From: Zygnema cylindricum
Taxonomy: Eukaryota > Streptophyta > Zygnematophyceae > Zygnematales > Zygnemataceae
Assembly: GCA_037447655.1 (NCBI GenBank)
Contig: JBBHKE010001729.1
Coordinates: 124,001 to 188,000, forward strand
Direction of reading: 5' to 3'
Length of the DNA: 64,000 bases
Part shown: positions 21,741 through 32,238 of the stretch, piece by piece
Layout of the letters: every line of letters begins with the position of its first letter
How positions within the stretch are numbered: the stretch's first letter is position 1
The notes under the pieces: model-generated
What the model was told of the DNA's origin: nothing
Seen by the model: the letters and a program-made list of their open reading frames with translations, nothing else
The model's database searches: none
Translations under genes and position numbers: made by a program

Positions 21741-22536
21741 CTACTCCGCGAACCGTAATTAGAGTAATGAAAAAATTAGAGTAAAAAAACAAAAAAAAAC
21801 AATTAAGAGTAATTGACGCTATTTTATGTGATAGAGCTTTTTCATCTATGAAGATTACTCTAATTTATTTAGTTATTCTATATTGGGTTATGTCGGCGAT
21901 AATTATGAACACTAAATTTTGTAGACGTACAAAATGTGTCAGTCCGGTATAGCATTGACGTCATTATGACGCTAAAAACATTTGTCGCATTTTTCAACTA
22001 TGAAGTTTACTCTAATTTATTTAGTTATTCTATATTGGGTTATGTCGGCGATAATTATGTGCGCGATAATTATGAACACTAAATTTTGTAGACGTACAAA
22101 ATGTGTCAGTCCGGTATAGCATTGACGTCATTATGACGCTAAAAATATTTGTCGCATTGAATGTCAGTTAATGTTCACACTGACGTCACACTGACGACGA
22201 TGACGACGATGCTGTCGACAGACGAGAGTTATGCAAACGGCTTTTTTTCGATGTGATTGATTTTTTTGTTTAGTGCGATTTCACGTGCGAGCGCGATTCT
22301 ATTAAATCATTATTTGTACCTTTTTACGTATCAAAGTACAATTTTGCACGGTCAGACGTGGTCCGTACTCCACACTATTTAAAAAAACCTATATTATAAT
22401 TTTTTACGCTAATTAAACCTCACATAAATTAGAATAATGAAAAAATTAGAATCGATTACTCTATTTGATGTGATAGAGTCGAAATTTCGAGCGACCGAAT
22501 TAGAGTAATTTACTCTAATTACGATTCCCGGTGTAG
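21741..22536. mobile_element. TA-flanked terminal-inverted-repeat element
   Basis: The left end TACTCCGCGAACCGTAATTA and the right end (reverse complement TACACCGGGAATCGTAATTA) form inverted termini beginning at TA. Both are followed by repeated TAGAGTAAT motifs. The ends resemble the short MITEs of this window (CACCGTGAATCG). No transposase is encoded. Confidence 0.6.
21842..22159 (+). repeat. two-copy tandem repeat, about 155-170 bp
   Basis: 21842-21990 and 21995-22159 both contain TTTACTCTAATTTATTTAG or a close form of it, TATTGGGTTATGTCGGCG and GTGTCAGTCCGGTATAGC. Copy 2 has a further 15-bp duplication (GTGCGCGATAATTAT). Confidence 0.85.
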
Positions 22537-22609
22537 TTACTTACTCCACAAAGAACTAAGTAGTACTCTAAAGGCCATGGAAAAAAATCATTCAGTAAAA
22601 ACTACATTT

Positions 22610-23052
22610 CTACCACCATGACAACCTGGAAACGTCGTCGAGATAAAACTTCCTCCATTACTACCTGCGCGATTGTGAACTACCACCAGCCTTGGGATGT
22701 GTCATTGGTCACCTTTAATCTCCCTCTTGTTACTCCACTATTCAAATGTTCAACACGTGGAACACCATATGGTTTTCAGCTCGCTCCACGTGGGCGTCCA
22801 CGTGTTCGGATGTCCACTGGGCTCGAGCTCTTTTGTGACCTATTTTCTTATCTCAAGACTGCTTTGTCAAACGACCTCCCCAAGCTCATGAACCCTATAA
22901 TCGTGTTTTCCTCTTTTGAGGAGGTTTTTCACCCACCTACCTGTCAATCTCAATCCCGCCTCTCCTCCCACCGCCTCTCTTATAACATCTCTCACATCCT
23001 TCGATGATCGCATATTAACATCCTCCGTGATTTCTTGGCCGACACGAACAAG
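22610..23052 (+). pseudogene. LINE fragment (thumb region), older subfamily
   Basis: In pieces, the translation gives GVHVFGCPLGSSSFVTYF and then FDDRILTSS. These correspond to GVRVLGSPIGAPEFVHWF in the 35.5-kb LINE and to the FDDRL segment of LINE-1. The long frame starting at 22618 crosses this homology in the wrong phase. The fragment is abruptly followed by another LINE copy at 23053. Confidence 0.6.
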
Positions 23053-24915
23053 GATGGACCAAGTTATACCAGCCTATAACTTTTTCAAGGCTCGCTTGGC
23101 CGAACTCAATCTTTCGGTCCAGCCCTCCAAGTGTGTTGTTTGGTCCCCAAGACCTATTCCTCTTCCTTTCCCTCCCCCTCTTGGTTTTCAGAATCCTCCT
23201 CCTTCCGAAGGCATTCGTGTGTTGGGTTGCCCGCTGGGTTCCGATCCATACGCCACGAAATTCCTCGATTCCGCTCTTCAGACAGATTTGTCCCACGTGG
23301 ACGACCTTCCTCACCTTTCTGATCCCAAGGTGGCCTTTGCTCCTTTGACACGGTGTTTCCCTCACCGGCCCTCGTACCTTACTCGCACTTCCCCTCCCAC
23401 CCCATTTTTTGTGTCCTCACTTTCAGCATTCGATGATCGCCTTATGGAAGTCCACCACACTTTATTAGGTCGTGGAGCTTTTGATCGCAAGTCTGGGCCT
23501 GCAGCACGCATTCCAAGCCTCTCTTGCTGTCTCGGCTGGCGGTTTGGGTTTACTCTCGACGGCGCGTGTTGCTCTAGCTGCCTATTTGGGAAGTTGGTGC
23601 CTTGTTGCTTCCACTATTGTCTCTCGTTTTTTGGCTGGGGACACTCCAATTCTTGCGGCCGTGGTTCCCCGTGTTTCAGATGGTGATCTCGCCTTCCAGC
23701 GGTCCCTTTTGGATGCATCACGTTCTCTCAATCCGGCTGCTATCGAGGACATGCCGATATCTTCCACTCATGTTACGACATCAGTTGCGCGTGTTTAAGA
23801 ATCCATTTCTGATCGGGTTGTCGCCGCTATTAAATCCGAGCTTCTCGAGGCGTTTCCTTCCGATTCTTCGCGTGCACGCTTCCTGTCTTATGGCGGACCT
23901 GGCTCTAGAGCTTGGCTATTGGATGTCCCTTTCTTATCCACTCTTCGTTTCACTCCGGCTCAGTTCACGACAGCCCTTAGGTTCGGCTTGGCCTCCCTCA
24001 CCCACCTTTGCTTGGCTCACTTGCTTGCTCTTGTGGCCACATTCTCGAGCCCGACGGGGTCCATTTGCTTCGTTGCTCTCCCAGGTGCGAGTTGATTCAG
24101 GCGCACGACACGATTCGAGACACCATCGCTACTATCGCTTCTGAGGGGGGATTTTCCATCCGTCGAGAGGTCTCTCACATTATTCCTTCGCGTCGAATTG
24201 ACCTTGTTTTACTTGATGGTGCGCGTCGTACTTTCAGTGACATTGTTTTGGCGAACCCTACCTCAACTACAGTAGTCCACCAAGCGACTCGGCATGTGGG
24301 AGTGGCCGCTCGTGACGCAGCTAAGAGAAAAGAGCGTGATTATGCCCGTCGCGACGTTATGGATGGCTTTATTCCGATGACGGTCGAGATATTTGGTTGT
24401 TTGGGTGTGGCTTTGGACGAATTTTTCCGTACTTGTGGTCGGCGCTCGTTCGAGAAACGTGGACCTGGGAGCCCTTCTGTTTCTGTCCTTACTTCTTTTT
24501 ATCGTCAACATTTTTCAGTGGCCCTACAACGGGTGTTGGCTTCTATATTAGTTCGATCGTCTATTACCGTTATGGATCGACGGCGTGCTCCGGAACTTCC
24601 TCCTCGTGCTCCTCCGGGGTTCGGGGACTTACGTGGTTACTTTTCGTAGATTTTTAGTTATGATGGGGTTTTTTTTTATACGTCTTAGGTTTTTCCTTTG
24701 ATGTTTTGCTTGCCGGGTTCTGCTTTTTTGAGTGTTTTTGATTTCCTGGCCATCCTTTCGTATTTTCGTCGTTTTTGCCTTGATTTTCCTTTTTTGTTTC
24801 TTCCCTCGTTGTGTGGCTTTTTCAGTTTTAGCAAGACTACTTCATTTTGTTCCTATGGACTCAGATGGTCTACCATCGCGCTTTTAATAAAGTTGGCCCC
24901 CTTTTTTTTTTTAAA
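23053..24915 (+). pseudogene. LINE-2, 5'-truncated copy
   Basis: It begins inside the RT palm/thumb at DQVIPAYNFFKARLAELNLSV and is closely related to LINE-1 over its whole length. The nuclease-like domain (24008-24649) is open: CSCGHILEPDGVHLLRC, AHDTIRDTI, SRRIDLVLLDGARR, NPTSTTVVHQATRH and KRKERDYARRD. Frameshifts lie at about 23500 and 23990. The 3' end carries GATGGTCTACCATC and AATAAAG. 5' truncation is the usual result of target-primed reverse transcription. Confidence 0.85.
24864..24900 (+). terminator. 3' terminal hairpin of LINE-2
   Basis: GATGGTCTACCATC (24864-24877, 5-bp stem, 4-nt loop) followed by GCGCTTTTAATAAAG. Confidence 0.55.
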
Positions 24916-24924
24916 TTACACATG

Positions 24925-26560
24925 CTGATAGGAATAGGAAGAAAAGTTTTTATTGCAAAAATTGTGATGGCAAAACCATTTGTGTACAAAAGAGGTAAAA
25001 CTGAAAAAAACATTCGGAGACTACAAGTGTCACAGGAAAGTAATCTACACCTAAAAACTGAAACAAAACATAACAATGCTAACAAGAGCAAAGAACCAAA
25101 ACAAAACAACACCAGAGTGAGACCGCCTACAAAGTGAAAAAAATGTAGACTAGACTACCCATAGAAAAGTTAGGTTCCACGACCACGGAAATCATGGATG
25201 TGAACTGGGTCCCTTTGAGGAAGGTCTGGAAGACCCCGTCGGTCTTCGGCTAATGCGCTACGCCGAAGGAGAGCCCTAGCTTATGCCCGTTGAAGTGCAG
25301 TTGAGACATGTTGACGGTAGAACGCAACCAAAAGACTCGATGGAGGACTCGCTGACCCCAGGATTCAAACGTTTTTCGCGCACACTGGCGAAAGAAGTCA
25401 TCGAAGGACTTGTCCAAAGATCCAACAATATCCATTGCAAATGGGACAAAGTGGTCCGAAGGGTCTCGGTGAGCGTACTCTCTTTCCTTTGTAGTTGTTG
25501 CGTCCCAAGCAGCCACACATGAATGCAAAGCCACGCGGGATGAAATGTGTGTTCCAATCGGATCCGTGAGCAGCACATCTCAAGCGTCAACCCAGCAAGA
25601 AAAACCAAGTCAACCCGAAGGCTCCAAGAACCTTTAGATTGGGGTCGAGGTGGAAGTATATTTGAAACCCCGCAAGGTGTAGCCCGCCTCGGCGCCAATG
25701 GCATCAATGGCATCTCGCACCAAATCATGCGCGATAGTTCGTTCCCCCCCATGCCAGCAACGAAGCAAATGGATCCCTTTAACATCAATGGGTTGGTTAC
25801 AAACGCACCGAGCCCCCCACAAAAGCGGGAGGGTGAGGAAAACCCGACCGCAAGCCTAGAGCATAAGTAAATTGGTCAGACAATAGACGGAGTGTAGAAA
25901 AAGTTGGTGTCGCTTGTAGCCACGCACCAGCTCCAAGCCGAGAACACGAACGTAAACGGGCACGCACTTGAGCAAAAGGTAGCGCCTCCAAGAGGTTTGC
26001 AAAATCAGCTACCACTTGCTCAGATATGCGTTGTTGAAGTTGTAAGTTAGTGTCGGCCATGAGAGAATGAAAAGGTGGAACTTGGTTTTGAGCGTCCGGG
26101 GTTAGCAGCGTACGAGTTGAAAGGAGAGCTTGGTGAAATGGAAATAGCACGTCTTCCACCTTAGAGACAACTTGCGCCAAAATGGGGACATCATCCACAA
26201 TGAAACGAGAAGTGATGCTAGGAACCACCAAAGCCCAACTACCCAAATACGCGGCTGGCGCAACCTTGGCCAAGGAAATCAAACCTAAACCGTCGTTGGA
26301 AATAGGGAGGTTGGCTTGTTGAGGACCGAGTGGCCCCTCCGGACGATAAAAAATCCCATGATCAACGAGGTGATGAAGCACACCCAAAAGTTTGTCGTCA
26401 AAATCCTTAAGGGAAGACATAAAACAACCGTGAGTGGTAAAGTTCGCGCAAGATAGAGAGGGCGTTGAGCAAAACAACGGATCAAGATCGAAAACCCCAC
26501 TTGTGCGTCCGATTACTTGGGGAGGTCGTCGCTTTGAGAAAGTTCCTCCAACAGCGAATA
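24925..26560 (-). pseudogene. LINE-3, 5'-truncated copy
   Basis: It is a divergent member of the same LINE family. From 26560 down: ELSQSDDLPK, FDDKLLGVLHHLVDHGIF, PAAYLGSWALV, and the nuclease-like region with HLLRCWHGGERTIAHDLVR (about 25700) and RVDLVFLAG. Several frame changes occur between 25830 and 25400. The 3' UTR continues to about 24925, ending on the minus strand with ATGGTTTTGCCAT and AATAAAAAC. It lies tail-to-tail with LINE-2, about 10 bp apart. Confidence 0.8.
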
Positions 26561-26598
26561 TAAAAATGTACGGTGTAGTACAGATATAACAGTCCGTA

Positions 26599-26765
26599 CA
26601 CCACACTATTTAAAAGGGAACTAAATTACAGTTATGAACCGCATTGAGCGGGGTACCTCAAATAACGTGCAAAAACATTTAGCTTACTTTATTCTATTTG
26701 AGAATTTGCCCCAAAAAAAGGGGTACCCCAATTAGCGTCATGTACGCTAATAGCGATTCGCGGTG
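26599..26765. mobile_element. MITE, about 167 bp
   Basis: TA-CACCACACTATTT on the left and CTAATAGCGATTCGCGGTG-TA on the right. The termini match the CACCG...CGGTG family flanked by TA. It directly borders the truncated LINE-3. Confidence 0.55.
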
Positions 26766-26816
26766 TACTGATAAGAATAAGGAGCAATATTCGGCGTAGC
26801 AGGATTCCAGCTTTCC

Positions 26817-26852
26817 CTGCAATTTGATTGGTGAAAACCAATCGAATTGCAG
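26817..26852. repeat. 16-bp stem hairpin with GAAA loop
   Basis: CTGCAATTTGATTGGT, loop GAAA, ACCAATCGAATTGCAG: 15 of 16 pairs are Watson-Crick and the other is G-T on one strand. It lies about 660 bp upstream of the F-box gene. A diverged version occurs near 50398. Confidence 0.7.
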
Positions 26853-27513
26853 CAAAATCGCCTCACTTGACTTGTGAGAAATCGAGTTCCTACCGTACGT
26901 TCATACAGGTACAACGGTACAACCTAACCCGGAGATTAAACTTATTGGTCCACGTCAGCTGTCATTTACCTCGTCGAATTCTGTCCGATTGTTCGTCAAA
27001 GGTTTCGAAATTAATAACAAAAATTTGAGCATATCGCCAGATCGCGATGGCATGTTCGTACAAATCCATATCGTACTAGCCACATTGCATCTCGTATATG
27101 CTTGCAGTCTGCTGTAGCGTGAAATTCAGGGGCTTTCCGTACATGTACCGTTTATTTACGCATTGTATCGATTCTGGAAAATCCCGATTATCACGTCAAT
27201 CTCTATACAAACTTGGCCAATCACGTATCGTCTTGACTACAAAAAATTACAGAATTTCGTGTTCTTGAAGAACAGAAACGGCTAGTATTTAAAAAAACTC
27301 CCAAATACTTAAAAATGTCCTTCTGTTGTACTTCGTTCACTCTTGTTTTTTGAAAGGCACAAGTTCAAAACCCTAAATCTGTTCCAGCCTGCGTACTTTT
27401 CCTCATCTTCCTAAAGAGGAGGAGCAGTAGGAGGTTTTTTTTTACAGTTTTACCTCTTTTGTACACAGCTAGTTTTTTTTCTCAATAAAGACTTTTTCAT
27501 CCTCCTCGATTCC
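26853..27513 (+). other. upstream region of the F-box gene
   Basis: No TE ends are seen. 26899-27030 is homologous to the reverse complement of 50230-50365 (shared GGTACAACGG, CCACGTCA, TTTACCTCGTC). No clear TATA box could be assigned. Confidence 0.4.
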
Positions 27514-28629
27514 ATGGCTTCTGTAAATGACCCCGGGGAAGTTCCCCTTTCTCGCATTTTTACATATTTGGAAGCCTCCGACTTCCATTCCGTACCTCTG
27601 GTATCGCAGAGTTGGTACCAGGCTTCTCGCACGTGTGTGGATGAGCTTTCATTGGATCCAGATGACAGAGGCTTGCCTGAAACACAACCGGAACTGGATA
27701 GGTTTGTGACTCGTTTCAGTAACGTAACGAAACTGAAACTGAAACGGTTTTCAAAGAACCGTCCACTTCTGCTCGAAACTGCCAAATCACTGCTGGAATC
27801 CAACGCTTCAACTTTAGAAAGCTTCGAGATTCACGACCGTTGGATCAAAATTTGTGACAATGAAAGTTTTACGAAAAAATTTCCGAATTTGAAGATTCTT
27901 AAGGTTGAAAATCGTCTGCAGTCAAATAAAAACTTACATGATTATATTCTCGGCCTTGTCAGGGAATCACCAGATATTAGACGGTTTGGATTGGAGGATT
28001 GTGGAGTTTGTGACATGAACAAGGTTTTTGTCGTATCGTTAACTTTGTCTTGTTTCCAACAATTGCGAGTTTTACGTATCGACAACAAAATAGATTTGTT
28101 AGTTTGCTTTGTACTGTTTCAGAGTTGCTTACTTTTGGAAGACGTTTATCTTGGAGGTGACGCAGCAGTTTCTTGTACTCAAGCAGAGATTATGCCACGT
28201 GTCGCGTCGTATCGACTCAAATACTTACACACTTTGACAATGTCATTCGACGGTGGATATTTTTCGGACGTCAGTATGAATAATTTCTCTTTTCTCATGC
28301 CAAATATTCGCATCCTTTGTGTGGGCCTAAGGAGCAGAGGCATTTCTCGCGATCCGTATGACTGGGGACTACTTACTGACAGAGGAGTTTCAAGTCTTGC
28401 CACAAATTGTCGATTTCTTGAGAGATTGGATTTATACTTGCCACTTTTAGTAGCCGGAGTGGGATTTTTGACTGGATTTCCACAACTTAAGAAACTAGAG
28501 ATTTTGACGGTGTTCCAATTTGACGAGAACGAACGCGATTTGATAGAGGTGATAAAAAGAGGATGTCCAAAGCTAAAAACTTTTTGGTGTAATTTTCATG
28601 TTTATGATAAATACTTTACGGAAAATTGA
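27514..28629 (+). CDS. F-box/leucine-rich protein, intact, 371 aa
   Basis: The N-terminal F-box (about residues 5-45: LSRIFTYLEASDFHSVPLVS, then WYQASRTCVDELSLD) would bind SKP1 in an SCF ubiquitin ligase. The remainder contains repeating leucine-rich segments (VTKLKLKRF, LESFEIHDRW, NLKILKVENR, QLRVLRIDNK, YLHTLTMSFD, FLERLDLYLP, QLKKLEILTV) expected to form the substrate-binding solenoid. The overall plan resembles F-box/LRR proteins such as the TIR1/COI1 group, but it is shorter and no hormone-pocket residues are claimed. The ATG sits in TTCCATGG, and no intron is apparent. Paralogues lie at 32312-30733 (-) and 48334-49427 (+). The substrate is unknown. Confidence 0.85.
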   Translation: MASVNDPGEVPLSRIFTYLEASDFHSVPLVSQSWYQASRTCVDELSLDPDDRGLPETQPELDRFVTRFSNVTKLKLKRFSKNRPLLLETAKSLLESNASTLESFEIHDRWIKICDNESFTKKFPNLKILKVENRLQSNKNLHDYILGLVRESPDIRRFGLEDCGVCDMNKVFVVSLTLSCFQQLRVLRIDNKIDLLVCFVLFQSCLLLEDVYLGGDAAVSCTQAEIMPRVASYRLKYLHTLTMSFDGGYFSDVSMNNFSFLMPNIRILCVGLRSRGISRDPYDWGLLTDRGVSSLATNCRFLERLDLYLPLLVAGVGFLTGFPQLKKLEILTVFQFDENERDLIEVIKRGCPKLKTFWCNFHVYDKYFTEN

Positions 28630-29361
28630 AAGTTGTAACATAAATAACGTATTTATCATTTTCGTACTATCATTTGAATGTGGTACTTACAAAGGATTGT
28701 GGCTGAGCTCCTCTTTATTGATATGCTTTAATACTTGTAACTCCATTGTTGATTATGGTATAATCTGTGGTTTCCAGAAAGATCTTTGTTCACTCGCACA
28801 GTTTTTATGTGATTGTGTTGTGGACAACCTCGACCTGTTCTTTGTCTATTGTGTTCAATTTATTACTCGTGGCAATGTTTTTTTGTACTTTTGTACTTTT
28901 GTACTTTTTGTAACGCTTCCAACTTCATACTACGATGAATCAAAAAAGTTATGTAGGGAATGATTTCACAAACACGAACAAGGTAAAAATGATATACAGT
29001 GTGAATTAAATTCGGAATAAATGGAAGATTTGTAGTTTATCCCATGTCGTTGCTTACCATACTATGTGTGAAAGCGCCTAACCAAAATGGCGTAGCCGCG
29101 TATCACTTCCCTTTGAACATGTTAACATTTGACGTCCAACGAGGAAACACAATTCTGTTTTTTTTTTCAAAAAAGACAAGATCGAACTGGCCTCGGTTTT
29201 TTACAGATTGTTAAATCATATCCATGACTATTTGCTATTCCAATCATCTTAGGATCGTATCGGTTTGTTTATTTGTTCGCGAAGCCGTGTTCGTACGAAT
29301 CCCTAAAATCTAGATGGGGATCTTTCATGAATTTCCATGTTGGGTTTGAAATTTTGAATGG
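28630..29361 (+). other. 3' flank of the F-box gene
   Basis: 28660-28960 is shared with the flanks of the other F-box copies (TTGTAACTCCATTGTTGAT; repeated TTTGTACTTTTGTAC at about 28888), so the duplication included 3' UTR sequence. The frame 28598-28963 overlaps the F-box end and is not a gene. 29171 onward has GACAAGATCGAACTGGCC, also found at 32549 and 43647. Confidence 0.5.
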
Positions 29362-29363
29362 TA

Positions 29364-29580
29364 CACCGTGAATCGCTATCAGTGTTAATGTTTTCTTCTC
29401 CAATTGAAACAGCTTTTCTCCGCACACGCATGTCCGGTTTTCGGTGGGAGACCGCAAATCGAAAGGTGAGAATCTGAGATTTCAATCGGAACCGTCAGAT
29501 GGATAATCTGACGACTGTATAAGGAGAAAAGATGTTTTAAGTTGTAAAAAAAACATTAACACTAATAGCGATACACGGTG
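29364..29580. mobile_element. MITE family A, full copy, 217 bp
   Basis: TA-CACCGTGAATCGCTATCAG ... CTAATAGCGATACACGGTG-TA. Inside, TTTTCTCCGCACAC and GGAGAAAAGATGTTTTAA form a second inverted pair. The TA duplication suggests a Tc1/mariner-type source. It is the same length as the copy at 31218. Confidence 0.85.
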
Positions 29581-29582
29581 TA

Positions 29583-30732
29583 CTGAACTGTAGCGCCTCC
29601 TATCGTTTTTACTATCATTTGGACGTTTAAACCATATCTATTAACCGTTACGCTTTACTATTAAACATTGACGTCACCACTTTATCATAATTAACAACAC
29701 TAAATTATGTCCTTCGATATAATTACGGGGCAGTTAATCAAACAGCGTTGTCAACACTAATAGATCAATGTGTGTCAAAATGCACTCACCGGTATTAGAC
29801 TGATTAACCATATGAATGTTGGGATTCATACTGTACAGGACAGGGAGACAAACCTTTCAAACCTTTCAAACCTTTTAGCATCATTGCTTTCCAGTTCTTA
29901 ATAAGCCTACAGGTCACCATGTGGAAAGATCTCAAAGTTATCATAATCTTAATAATGTAAGGTTTTTTCATACTTCGAACGAACGTGATTTTTATTTTGC
30001 AGCTTCAATAGCACTTTTTACTTGGAGAATTAGAACCTTCTTGCGTAAACCGTTGAGATTTGTACTTGTAAGTATAGTCAACTTTCTAAACATATTTTGA
30101 TTCGACTAGTGCTTCAAAAGTTGTTGCTCAAATTTGCTTGTTGTGGCCTCACTACCATGTCTACTTTGTCTCTAAGCAAGAGAATATATATATATATATA
30201 TATATATAGTCATGAGAAGCATTCAAAAATCCTATGTAACTTAACTACCTATCCACCTGTTGTTTCAAAGCATATTTTCAAACTCACCAATTCCATCAAG
30301 TTGTGCACATACATATTAAGTAGCAACATCAAATAAATTACATAATGTTGGTACATTTCAAATTTAATTTCACACTATATACCGTTTTTAGTGATTGTTC
30401 ATGTTTGTGAAATCATTCCCCAGATAACTTTTCTCCTTCAATTTAAGATTAAGCCAGAAGAGTTACAAAAAGTGAAAAGTACAAAACATTGCCACAAGTG
30501 GTAAATTAAACATCACCATACAAAAAACGGATCGAGGTTGTCCACAATGCAATCACATAACAACATCGCGAGTTAAGCCCACAAATATCTTCCTGAAACC
30601 ACAAGGTATACCATGATAAAAAATGAAGTTACAAGAGAGGATCATAAAAGAAGCTTAGATACGATCCTTTATAAATACCAGAATAAAAAGATAGCATGAA
30701 AATTGAAAAATACATAAATTGCGTTACAACTT
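29583..30732. other. intergenic DNA between convergent F-box copies
   Basis: There is a short AAACCTTTC triplet repeat at about 29850, (TA)n at 30184-30208, and CTAGTGCTTC sequence at about 30105 homologous to 50490. 30360-30720 is the 3' flank of the minus-strand F-box pseudogene, homologous to 28640-28970. No gene is seen. Confidence 0.5.
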
Positions 30733-31217
30733 TCAATGTTCTGTAAAGAATCTATCATAAACATGATTGTTACACCAAAAAGAGCTGACCGTTACAAGAA
30801 ATAGAGCTTAGCATTGGACATCCTCTTTGTATGAACTCCATCCATTTACATGAGTTCAAGTCAAGTGGGGATGCAGTCAAAATCTCTAATCTCCGAAGTT
30901 GTGGAAAGCCAGTCAAAAATCCCTCTCCGGGCATTAAAAGTGGCAAGTACTAATAAAGCTCTTCAAGAAAAGGACAATTTGTAGCAAGACTAGAAATTCC
31001 TTTGTCAGTAAGTCGTGAGTGGTCATCCGAATTTCCCTGATGCCATTGATCGCTAGCCCCACACGAAGGTTGCGAATATTTGGCATGAGAAAAGAAAAAA
31101 TTCTCAAACTAATGTCCGGAAACACTCCACCGTCGAATGTTATTGTCAAAGTATGTAAGTATTTTAGTCGATACGAAGGGACACGTGGCATAATCTCCGC
31201 TTGAGTACTTGAAACTA

Positions 31218-31434
31218 CACCGTGAATCGCTATTAGTATTAATGTTTTTTTTGCCACTAAAAAAATCTTTTCTCCGTACATACGTGTCGGATTAAGGATC
31301 CCACGGTTGCGATTAAAAGTAGAGATTCCCAGCTTCCGACTAGCAGTCTCAAATTGAAAATTGGATTAGTGTGTACGGAGAAAATATGTTTTAAGTGGCA
31401 AACAAATTATCAACGCTAATAGCGATACACGGTG
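31218..31434. mobile_element. MITE family A, 217 bp, inside F-box pseudogene
   Basis: TA-CACCGTGAATCGCTATTAG ... CTAATAGCGATACACGGTG followed by AA (TA mutated). The paralogue at 48980 has the uninterrupted target CCTATAGTTTCC, which fits insertion at TA. Confidence 0.85.
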
Positions 31435-32016
31435 AAGTGAACCTTCAAGATTAACGCCTTGCAAAAGTAAGCAGTTCTCCAACACTAAAACCAAAACTGG
31501 CAAAGGAACGTCGTTGTCGACACTTAAGATTCGTAAATGTTGAAAACACGACAAAGTTATTGATTTTATAAAAAGCTTTGCCACGTCACAAACTTCGGAA
31601 TCCTCTAATTCAAACCGTCTAATATCTGGTGAACCTACGACGATCTCCAAAAGATAATCATGTCAGTTTTTTTTTGACTTTAGGCAATTTTCAACTTTGA
31701 GAATCTTCAAATTCAGAATTTTTTTCGTAAAACTTTCATTGTCGCAGATTTCGATCCAACTGTCGTGGATGTTAAAGCTTTCTAAGCTTGAAGTGTTTGA
31801 TTCCAGCAGTAATTTGGCAGTTTCGAGCAGAAGTGGACTGTTTTTTGAAAATCGTTGCAGTTTCAGTTTCGTTACGTTACTGAAACGAGTCACAAACCTA
31901 TCCAGTTTAGGTTGTGTTTCAGGCAAGCCTCTCTTATCTGGATCCAATGAAAGCTCATCCACACACGTGCGAGAAGCCTCATACCAATACTGCGACACCA
32001 TAGGTATGGAATGGAA

Positions 32017-32238
32017 TGTTAAGATTTCTAGAATCGGGGGATAGAATGGACGATCCTAATAAAAGGATTGATGTGTCAGCCAAGATTTGAACCTGGGACC
32101 TTTCACTTAAGTTGCGAACGCACTACCATTGTGCCACCAGCTCAGATGTTACGCTGGTGGGTCCAATTTTATATAGGTTTCTAGTGTGGATTTTACCACA
32201 ATTCCAGATATCGAGCGCACGTTTCACGTACGTCAACA
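32017..32238. mobile_element. 222-bp solo-LTR-like element with tRNA module
   Basis: It starts TGTTAAGATT, ends CGTACGTCAACA, and is flanked by a perfect 5-bp duplication TGGAA (32012-32016 and 32239-32243). Removing it restores the F-box reading CCATTCC as in the intact gene. TG...CA ends and a 5-bp TSD indicate a small LTR, of the solo TRIM kind. Confidence 0.8.
32073..32143 (-). repeat. tRNA-like sequence, 71 nt
   Basis: The minus strand has A box TGGCACAATGG, D-stem GCAC/GTGC, anticodon stem TTCGC/GTGAA with nominal anticodon CTT, and T-arm CCAGG-TTCAAAT-CTTGG with B box GGTTCAAATCT. The residue before the anticodon is A, not T, and the acceptor stem is decayed, so it is a tRNA relic. 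A sister copy is at 43168-43238. Confidence 0.7.
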
